From the NCBI GenBank assembly GCA_020846515.1, contig JADLDX010000406.1, positions 1 to 5,160 on the forward strand: a stretch of DNA of 5,160 nt, read 5' to 3'. This stretch comes from Pirellulaceae bacterium (GTDB lineage: Bacteria > Planctomycetota > Planctomycetia > Pirellulales > Pirellulaceae). Positions 1 through 5,160 of this stretch are shown here, piece by piece; positions within the stretch are counted from its first letter, which is position 1, and each line of letters opens with the position of its first letter. Below the pieces are notes generated by a model. The model was not told where the DNA came from. It searched no databases and saw only the letters and a program-made list of their open reading frames with translations. The translations under genes and the position numbers were made by a program.

Positions 1-788
1 AGTCGGCGGCGCAGGCGGAGCAACAAGAAATTGAGCAGCAGGCCATTGGCACCCAGCACAAACAGATAAACAAACACGACATCCATGTTGGCAAAGCGAG
101 ACTGCATCTTGATGCGATACCCGAAGCCTTCGCCCGCAAACAAGGCTTCTGCCGCGATCAGATAAATCATGGCTGGGCCAAGTTGGCTGCGAATGGCATC
201 GAACACGCGCGGGAGGATTTGACGCCAAACCACTTCCATTAAGACTTCAACTTCTGAAGCCCCTAGCGTATAAGCCTTGTCGATATGATCCGAATTGACG
301 TCTGTCTGCACGGCTTGCGCAATGGATTGCACCATCGAGAAGAAGATGCCAAAGGCGACCAACGCCACGTAAGCCGCCAGGTGAGTGCCGAAGACAATCA
401 TGTAGACGCCCAGCATCGCTGTAGGCGGAACGCTGGCCATAAAGGTAATCATCGGATTCAGCGTCGCCTCGACAGGCGTGTAGGCCCCTACGGCCATCCC
501 GACGATCAGTGACATGACAACGCCAATCACGACACCTAACAGCAAGCGCCAATAGGTCGCCCGAAAGTCTTCCCACAACCAACTGGGCTTGGGATTCTCA
601 GGTGTACCCTGAGTTTTGAGGACCTTGCCAATCCCCTCCATGATGCCGGTGACGCCAGGCACAACCGTCTGCGATGGATTGATGCCAGACTGCCTGATCG
701 ACAGTCCTTCATAAATCAGCGCAATGACCAGCACTCCGACGACACCGAGCAAAACTTTGAGCCAATAGGCAATTGGACGACGAATCAT
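1..788 (-). CDS. ABC transporter permease, NitT/TauT (SsuC/TauC) type, 3' end cut by window edge
   Basis: This is an inner-membrane permease subunit of an ABC importer, expected to form the channel for the solute delivered by the lipoprotein encoded just upstream. My translation begins MIRRPIAYWLKVLLGV and stays open for 262 codons to the window edge, ending in a basic tail (LRLRRR), so the stop is probably only a little beyond position 1. Hydrophobic segments lie near residues 10-27, 82-102, 112-133, 138-155, 203-218 and 237-257. The cytoplasmic EAA loop that contacts the ATPase is visible at about 170-200: DKAYTLGASEVEVL, then Gly176 and the ILP at 191-193. The region EALFAGEGFGYRIKMQSRF (about 214-232) is typical of SsuC/TauC-like permeases. 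The start lies 6 bases after the stop of the lipoprotein gene with no strong Shine-Dalgarno, which suggests translational coupling. The ATPase gene is not in the window. The family is clear; the substrate is not determined. Confidence 0.9.
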   Translation of the reverse strand, partial: MIRRPIAYWLKVLLGVVGVLVIALIYEGLSIRQSGINPSQTVVPGVTGIMEGIGKVLKTQGTPENPKPSWLWEDFRATYWRLLLGVVIGVVMSLIVGMAVGAYTPVEATLNPMITFMASVPPTAMLGVYMIVFGTHLAAYVALVAFGIFFSMVQSIAQAVQTDVNSDHIDKAYTLGASEVEVLMEVVWRQILPRVFDAIRSQLGPAMIYLIAAEALFAGEGFGYRIKMQSRFANMDVVFVYLFVLGANGLLLNFLLLRLRRR

Positions 789-794
789 GCGACG

Positions 795-1901
795 CTACTT
801 TACCGTTGCAGGATCGACGCCATCGCGCAAGCCAGTCAGATACTCGCTTGTAAACGTCAATTGAGAATCGCCGGCCGCGAAACTGAACGTCGGCTTCTTT
901 TCGCTGATACCATGCGACACACAAAACTCTGCGACAGCGGGCATCGTTTCCTTGCGAAACTTATCCCCTTCAAACAGAGCCAAGCCAGTCTCAGGTGTCT
1001 TGTAGAATCGAGTCTGCTCGACAATCACCTTCATGTCTTCCAAAGATGAACTGCCGAACTTTTCACCCAGGGCAACCAGGGTCTTGTCGCTGGACGCTGG
1101 ATCCTCGATCAGTTTATTCACGCGATAGAAAGCCTCAGCAATGCAGTAAGCAAAGCGTTTGCCTCCGGGTTTGTCGAGCGAATCTTTGCCCATTACAACC
1201 ATATCGATGATCTCTTCGGGGATCTTCGACGAATCGAACAACACCTTTGCATCGGTGCGTTTGCGCAGGGTCTGCAGCACAAACGGGTTCCAGACCATGA
1301 TCGATTTGAACTCACCCTGTCCCGACTGCATGCCCGAAGCCGCCACACCGGGGTCTTTATTCTCAAAGGGAAACTCAGCTGGCTTTTGGCCTTCCAATTC
1401 CAATACACGTTCAAAACAGTATTGGGAAACGCTCTTTTCCAACCCGAATGTCTTCTGGCCTTTTAGCCCGGCCAAATCGTTGATACCGACCACAATACAA
1501 GCGTCTGCACCAACGCTGGTCGAGGTCGGCATGATGGCCACGCTGTGCCTGCCGACGCTGGGAGCCAGGATGTCCATATTCGTGATGCAGACTGCATCGG
1601 TTGCCGAGGTAACGTATTGAGTGATGCAGCCGTCGTAGTCAGCGAAGTTCAACACAACATCGACGTTCCACTTTTTTTCCAACTCGCCCATTTTTCCGGC
1701 GTCACCTTCGATCAGGCCAACACTGCCGGCCACACCGAAGACGCTCCACGAAGGATATTCGCTCCAGGCCAGGGAGAACTTGGGGGCGTCACCGCCACCA
1801 CCGGCTGCTCCGCCTCCGGCTGATGGTGTCGAGGGTGAACAGCCCGCTAACAGCAGCGCGCACAGAGCTAGTGTCTGGAGACCGTTTTTCGTTCGTTTCA
1901 T
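795..1901 (-). CDS. ABC transporter solute-binding lipoprotein, NitT/TauT family, urea-carboxylase-associated-like
   Basis: This 368-residue periplasmic solute-binding protein is predicted to be lipid-anchored and to feed the permease that follows it. The N-terminus has a basic start (MKRTK), a hydrophobic core and a lipobox LAGC with Cys21 as the lipidation site, followed by a Ser/Gly-rich tether (about 22-38). The binding domain spans about 41-335. The stretch around 93-111 (ITQYVTSATDAVCITNMDI) resembles, from memory, the QYT-G-D-V-MTNMD motif of binding proteins found beside urea carboxylase genes. MVWNPFVLQTL at 202-212 is the usual hinge-region W-N/E-P motif of this superfamily. The ATG is supported by AGAGGG eight bases upstream. 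The mature part has six cysteines after the lipidated one (92, 105, 135, 162, 253, 327), which is many for this fold. No urea-metabolism gene is nearby, so the ligand is unknown. The PspA-like gene lies 106 bases upstream and the permease 6 bases downstream. Confidence 0.9.
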   Translation of the reverse strand: MKRTKNGLQTLALCALLLAGCSPSTPSAGGGAAGGGGDAPKFSLAWSEYPSWSVFGVAGSVGLIEGDAGKMGELEKKWNVDVVLNFADYDGCITQYVTSATDAVCITNMDILAPSVGRHSVAIMPTSTSVGADACIVVGINDLAGLKGQKTFGLEKSVSQYCFERVLELEGQKPAEFPFENKDPGVAASGMQSGQGEFKSIMVWNPFVLQTLRKRTDAKVLFDSSKIPEEIIDMVVMGKDSLDKPGGKRFAYCIAEAFYRVNKLIEDPASSDKTLVALGEKFGSSSLEDMKVIVEQTRFYKTPETGLALFEGDKFRKETMPAVAEFCVSHGISEKKPTFSFAAGDSQLTFTSEYLTGLRDGVDPATVK

Positions 1902-1909
1902 GTTTATAA

Positions 1910-1915
1910 CCCTCT
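1910..1915 (-). promoter_or_regulatory. Ribosome binding site of the solute-binding lipoprotein gene
   Basis: On the minus strand the sequence reads AGAGGG, followed by eight bases and the ATG at 1901-1899. It is a good Shine-Dalgarno match at normal spacing and fixes the start that gives a complete lipoprotein signal peptide. Confidence 0.7.
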
Positions 1916-1947
1916 GTGAAGTTGTGAATGGATTGGCCGCACAAGTG

Positions 1948-1973
1948 CGATCGGCGAGCGCGATCGGCGAGCG
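1948..1973. repeat. Perfect 13-bp tandem duplication in the spacer before the lipoprotein gene
   Basis: The unit CGATCGGCGAGCG occurs twice head to tail (1948-1960 and 1961-1973) inside the 106-base gap between the PspA-like gene and the lipoprotein gene. Each copy begins with the palindrome CGATCG, so the two copies can also pair as a 6-bp stem with a 7-base loop (GCGAGCG). There is no T-run after it, so it is not a classical terminator. It may be a chance slippage duplication, a regulator-binding site or an mRNA processing hairpin. Nothing else recognisable, such as a clear promoter, was found in this spacer. Confidence 0.75.
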
Positions 1974-2007
1974 TCTGGCCCGTGTGGATCAGATGAAGGA
2001 CTTGGCT

Positions 2008-2814
2008 TTAAGCCTCAGGAATCTTGGATTCTTGTTGGGCTGGAGCGGGTGTTTCCTTTTTGGCCAAACCGATCAACGCGTCGAACTCGTCATCAGCTTC
2101 GGTCGACTGCGCGTACTCCATGAAGTCGGCTTCTGCTCGTTTAGTGTCCAAACCGGCCAGTTCACGGCTGACACGCGCGTTGGCAGACGACTTCTGACGT
2201 AGTTCGCGTAGTTCGCGCAGTTCTTCGCTGGTACGATCATTCGACAAGCCTGTCATCATGTCGGCAATTTGGCGTTCTTCGGAAGCGGAAAGAATATCCG
2301 CCACCGCATCATGCTTCTCTTCTTTCAACTTGTCTAAGTCGCGCATCAAGGATTGGATCTGCGTTTTATGCCCGCTGACGTTGGCGACCAATTGTTTGAG
2401 GTCTTCATCGATTTCGCTGGCGCGCTGTTGCTTTTCCGCCAGTGTGCTCGAAAAGTCCTTAAAGGCCGCCTGACACTTCAAGTACTCGGGATCGCCTTTA
2501 ACCGCTTGACTATCGCCGCCGTATTGCTCAACCAACTTCTTGGCTTTGGCCGCCGCACCCGAGCGAAGTTTCTCCAGCTTGCCGATCTCCTCGGTCACCG
2601 CTCGAAGCTTCTCTTTCTTGGACTCCTCCTGCGCGATCATCGCGCTGATGGCATCTTTATACTGATTCAGGCGTTGTCGTTTCTCATCAATGATGCGGTC
2701 GTAGTTGGCTGAAACTACTCCAGGATTCATGCGCAGTGTTTCACTGGCCTTATCAACACGAAACGTCATCAAGTACCAAACGGCTCGAAAATATTTGCCT
2801 ACTGCTTTGAACAT
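2008..2814 (-). CDS. PspA/IM30 (Vipp1)-like coiled-coil membrane-associated protein
   Basis: This 268-residue protein is predicted to be a peripheral inner-membrane protein of the PspA/IM30 (ESCRT-III-like) family, whose members bind stressed membranes and polymerise. The N-terminus MFKAVGKYFRAVWYLMTFRV is amphipathic and aromatic-rich, matching the membrane-binding helix 0 of this family. A short linker with NP (30-31) follows, then an almost uninterrupted charged helical region (about 33-100 and 108-250) with heptad-like Leu/Lys/Glu patterning, and a low-complexity tail rich in Pro, Ala and Gln. It is longer than E. coli PspA (about 222 residues) and closer in length to Vipp1. A TTG 18 bases further upstream keeps the frame open, but the ATG is chosen because AGAGGAG lies seven bases before it and the TTG has no such site. 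The gene begins 33 bases after the stop of the two-TM coiled-coil protein, consistent with co-transcription. The sequence is divergent, so a generic coiled-coil protein remains possible. Confidence 0.8.
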   Translation of the reverse strand: MFKAVGKYFRAVWYLMTFRVDKASETLRMNPGVVSANYDRIIDEKRQRLNQYKDAISAMIAQEESKKEKLRAVTEEIGKLEKLRSGAAAKAKKLVEQYGGDSQAVKGDPEYLKCQAAFKDFSSTLAEKQQRASEIDEDLKQLVANVSGHKTQIQSLMRDLDKLKEEKHDAVADILSASEERQIADMMTGLSNDRTSEELRELRELRQKSSANARVSRELAGLDTKRAEADFMEYAQSTEADDEFDALIGLAKKETPAPAQQESKIPEA

Positions 2815-2821
2815 GTTGTGG

Positions 2822-2828
2822 CTCCTCT
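2822..2828 (-). promoter_or_regulatory. Ribosome binding site that decides the start of the PspA-like gene
   Basis: The minus strand reads AGAGGAG, seven bases before the ATG at 2814-2812. Its position inside the extra codons of the longer TTG-initiated frame argues that translation starts at the ATG, which also places the amphipathic helix exactly at the N-terminus. Confidence 0.75.
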
Positions 2829-2847
2829 GCAATTCTTTTGCTTGCTA

Positions 2848-3714
2848 CTAACGAGGCGATGAATCGGGATTCTGTACGGTTGAATCATTCGAAGAATAGC
2901 CTGTCGAGTCCAACTCGCGCAGACGCTTCTCGGTTAACTTGGCAACGATCATGCTGGCCTCTAGCTCCTCGCGAAGCGTCGTCAGGTCAGCTCGTTTGTC
3001 GTCTTTGATAAGGCTTTCAAATTCACGGACCGTGGTTCTCAAATGGTCCACTGTGCTAACGATCTCAACAATCAATTGCTCGCGTTCGCTGTCGATCTTG
3101 CGACGGCCAGGTCCAGTCAACTTGCGAGCCAAGGCGGTCAACCGCAGCGTATCTCGCAAGCGGTCCACGGTCGCTTGAAATACTTCGTTCACACGCTCGC
3201 GTAATTGGCCACTGCGCCCTTGAACGCCAGGCCGAAGGCTAACCTCATTAAAATCGTCGCGCAAAGATCTTAACAGAGTCAGGTAATCTTGTGTGCGTGG
3301 GTCGCCATCCTGCTCGAGTTCTTTATGCAGCTGATCCAGTTCCGCCTCCGAGGCGCGCTGTCGCTGGGATTCATGCAACTTCATAGCCTCGGCAGTAATC
3401 TGTTCGACGTTGAAAATGATACGCGTCGACATCCAACCCAAGCCGCCCAAAATGCCCAGAACCGCTGCAGCACTCAAGTAATTGATTCCGCCGCCCGCCC
3501 ACGAAAGCAGCGCAGCACTCACGCCTGCCACGATTGGCAGAACCACGCTCGGTGCAAAAAAGAGTTCGGAAATAACTTTGCGTTTTACCGGATCCAATTG
3601 TTTCGAAGTACCTAGTTCAAAGCACGTGAGCAAAAACAGTGAGGCAAGTCGAGCGTGGCTAGTATGGCATTTGTCCAAAAACGAAGTTGACGGACATTTC
3701 GCCAGCACCATCAC
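2848..3714 (-). CDS. Two-TM membrane protein with long cytoplasmic or periplasmic coiled coil, function unknown
   Basis: I do not recognise a named family. The longest frame is 288 residues. Two hydrophobic segments lie at about 54-72 (SVVLPIVAGVSAALL) and 78-100 (YLSAAAVLGILGGLGW), separated by a short Gly-rich turn, so they form a hairpin. After them comes a long charged, mostly helical region (about 103-268) with coiled-coil character, broken near 158-170 (RPGVQGRSG) and 201-205 (GPGRR), then a polar Ser/Asn/Asp tail. The start is doubtful. The first ATG overlaps the end of the preceding gene by 56 bases, has no Shine-Dalgarno and gives an unconvincing Cys-rich N-terminus. In-frame TTG codons at 3633-3631 and 3597-3595 avoid the overlap; the latter gives a natural-looking start DPVKRKVISELFF and a protein of about 249 residues. 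Its position directly before the PspA-like gene suggests a membrane partner of that protein, but this is inference from order only. Confidence 0.75.
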   Translation of the reverse strand: MMVLAKCPSTSFLDKCHTSHARLASLFLLTCFELGTSKQLDPVKRKVISELFFAPSVVLPIVAGVSAALLSWAGGGINYLSAAAVLGILGGLGWMSTRIIFNVEQITAEAMKLHESQRQRASEAELDQLHKELEQDGDPRTQDYLTLLRSLRDDFNEVSLRPGVQGRSGQLRERVNEVFQATVDRLRDTLRLTALARKLTGPGRRKIDSEREQLIVEIVSTVDHLRTTVREFESLIKDDKRADLTTLREELEASMIVAKLTEKRLRELDSTGYSSNDSTVQNPDSSPR

Positions 3715-5152
3715 CGTTAACAGGTTTAATTCGCTGAATCGAAACGCCCTTGGCGGTCAGGTACTCAACGGCTGCGGCAGCGCGCTGATTGGCCAATTGA
3801 CGATTGACTTCTGGATCGCCAATGGAACCGGCGTTACCCACCACTTTGACATAATAGGCAGGCCAACTGGCCAGTTTATCGACCAACTCGTCCAAGACCA
3901 ATTGGCTGGCTTCGGTCAACGTCGCTCGTCCCCGTGCGAAGACTAAGGGCGGTGACGAAAGCGTACCAACCGGCACTAATTTCAACCATTGCTCGTCGCT
4001 CAGTTGAGGCAAAGTGGTGCCACCGCGGACCTCTTCCTTGGTGACTCCCGGGTGAAAGCCACTCTCGCTGAGTGATCGCAAGGCGCGTTCCGTGAACAAC
4101 TTGGTGGCGTCGATCTCCTGGGCATCGGGACCAAACGCCTTGGTATCCGTCAGTACCCGTTTGATGCGATCAATCATGTCTTCCACATGCGGCACAGGCG
4201 CGGACACCAGTCCGAAGTGGGCCAGGTTTTCCGAAGTGTTCTTCCACTGAATGCCTTTGACCAAATCGGTGGCTTGAGCTTTAGTCAGCGGCGCTCCGAT
4301 CGACTTGGCGTCCGATTCAACCAGTTCGATGAGCTTGTTCGAATTGTTAGTGGCATACAACACACGGAAGTAGGCTTCCAACATTTGCTTGACCACGGGT
4401 TCATTCTTGATCAAGAAATCGCGACTCACGACTAAGGCGTCGACGATGTAACCGCTTTGTCGAGACGTATCCAACAGGACACTGACCGCCTCGTTGGCTT
4501 TCAACTGACTTACGTAGGGCTCCCAGGTTACGAAGACTTCATTACCGCCTGGCTGAGCCGCCTGGTAACGCTTCAAAACCTCGTCACCACTGGCTACCGA
4601 CACGATGGAACGCGGCGAGACTTTGTCTAGCCGAAAATCATGTAGCAGCACACGAAACAACGTTTCACTAGGCGAGCCGCCGACCAGCACGAATCGAGTA
4701 TCGGGTGGGTTCAGCGAATCGATGTTGGGATAGCGTTCCTTGTAGGCCAATACAGCATCTGCACCTCGTGTCTCGTCGATCAACGCGATGATCGTGGCCG
4801 GCATTGTCTTACGATTGGCGGCCGCCGTGATCAGGGCATCGATGGGAAAGGCGGCCATCTGCAAGCGGCCATCTGCTAGCGCATTGATGCGCTCGGCGTA
4901 GTTGGCACCATCATCAACCGTCTCCAATTTGATACTGGCCGCTCTCAGTTGTGAGATCAGTTCGGGTGATCTCAACAGCGCGTAGCCCGAAAAGCCATCG
5001 AGCCCCAATTTGATGGTGTGTTGGTAACTATGGGAACTGCTGGTGGCCTCGACGATCTCTTGTTCCTGACGCTCTTGCCGCGCTTCTTCAGTTGGTCGCC
5101 ACCAGAGTTTGTACAGCAACACACAGATGGTCAGGATGACCAACCATACCAT
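3659..5152 (-). CDS. Membrane-anchored solute-binding domain (NitT/TauT-like) fused to an OmpA-like C-terminal domain
   Basis: This protein has 497 residues from the ATG shown. A single hydrophobic helix at about 2-18 (VWLVILTICVLLYKLWW) should anchor it in the inner membrane, followed by a charged linker (19-38). The solute-binding domain covers about 45-365, with GGSPSETLFRVLL (158-170), VTWEPYVSQL (208-217) and GYIVDALVVSRDFL (234-247), features of NMT1/SsuA-type binding proteins. Residues about 400-497 form an OmpA-like domain: PPLVFARGRATL at its start, then a conserved Asn450 and Arg457 in NRQLANQRAAAAVEYL. The Asp of the usual GHTD motif is missing (GNAGSIG at 439-445). From memory, database proteins named phosphate ABC transporter substrate-binding/OmpA family have this architecture; phosphate as ligand is unproven. 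The frame remains open from the ATG to the window edge (two more codons), so the true start could lie slightly outside. It is the first visible gene of the apparent operon. Confidence 0.88.
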   Translation of the reverse strand: MVWLVILTICVLLYKLWWRPTEEARQERQEQEIVEATSSSHSYQHTIKLGLDGFSGYALLRSPELISQLRAASIKLETVDDGANYAERINALADGRLQMAAFPIDALITAAANRKTMPATIIALIDETRGADAVLAYKERYPNIDSLNPPDTRFVLVGGSPSETLFRVLLHDFRLDKVSPRSIVSVASGDEVLKRYQAAQPGGNEVFVTWEPYVSQLKANEAVSVLLDTSRQSGYIVDALVVSRDFLIKNEPVVKQMLEAYFRVLYATNNSNKLIELVESDAKSIGAPLTKAQATDLVKGIQWKNTSENLAHFGLVSAPVPHVEDMIDRIKRVLTDTKAFGPDAQEIDATKLFTERALRSLSESGFHPGVTKEEVRGGTTLPQLSDEQWLKLVPVGTLSSPPLVFARGRATLTEASQLVLDELVDKLASWPAYYVKVVGNAGSIGDPEVNRQLANQRAAAAVEYLTAKGVSIQRIKPVNGDGAGEMSVNFVFGQMPY

Positions 5153-5160
5153 CGATGCTA

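Noticed and set aside
247..582. Minus-strand open frame of 111 codons within the permease region
   Set aside because: It is out of frame with the permease, which reads continuously from 788 to the window edge with EAA loop and membrane segments; the alternative is rich in Arg, Cys and His without pattern.
1159..1620. Plus-strand open frame of 153 codons inside the lipoprotein gene
   Set aside because: It is fully antisense to a clear solute-binding protein and its translation looks like a shadow frame.
1902..2007. Possible internal promoter before the lipoprotein gene
   Set aside because: No pair of -35 and -10 like hexamers at proper spacing could be identified by eye on the minus strand.
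2004..2014. Inverted repeat GGCTTTAAGCC at the end of the PspA-like gene, possible terminator
   Set aside because: The stem is only five base pairs around a one-base centre with no room for a loop and no T-run, so it is unlikely to stop transcription.
1780..2202. Plus-strand open frame of 140 codons covering the spacer between the PspA-like and lipoprotein genes
   Set aside because: Most of it is antisense to two real genes, its start is a Pro/Ala run that mirrors the Gly-rich tether of the lipoprotein, and no protein family is recognisable.
3482..3946. Plus-strand open frame of 154 codons opposite the OmpA fusion and the two-TM protein
   Set aside because: It lies antisense across the junction of two convincing minus-strand genes, shows no domain or coherent hydrophobic pattern, and has no ribosome binding site that stands out.

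Overview
All convincing genes in this window lie on the minus strand and read from right to left, closely packed like one operon. I infer a Gram-negative-type bacterium, because there is a lipoprotein with a lipobox, a membrane-anchored OmpA-type domain and a PspA/IM30-like protein. The mid-range GC and general style are compatible with Planctomycetota (Pirellulales-like), but that is an impression, not something demonstrated. No RNA genes, CRISPR arrays, insertion sequences or mobile elements were seen.

Layout in the direction of transcription. (1) 5152-3659: an inner-membrane-anchored NitT/TauT-like solute-binding domain fused to a C-terminal OmpA-like domain. (2) about 3714-2848: a protein with two N-terminal membrane segments and a long charged helical or coiled-coil region; its start is uncertain. 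(3) 2814-2008: a PspA/IM30/Vipp1-like coiled-coil protein with an N-terminal amphipathic helix. (4) A 106-base spacer with a perfect 13-bp tandem duplication. (5) 1901-795: a solute-binding lipoprotein resembling the urea-carboxylase-associated branch of the NitT/TauT family. (6) 788-1: an ABC permease of the SsuC/TauC type, cut off by the left edge. The matching ATPase is not in the window and would be expected just beyond position 1.

The unusual point is the combination. One apparent operon carries two distantly related solute-binding proteins (one lipid-anchored, one anchored by a membrane helix and fused to OmpA), one permease, a PspA-like membrane-stress protein and a two-TM coiled-coil protein that could be its membrane partner. 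A possible reading, which is inference only, is an envelope-linked module that couples periplasmic ligand sensing or uptake to PspA-type membrane maintenance. The OmpA-like domain lacks the Asp normally used for peptidoglycan binding, which argues against a plain cell-wall anchor.
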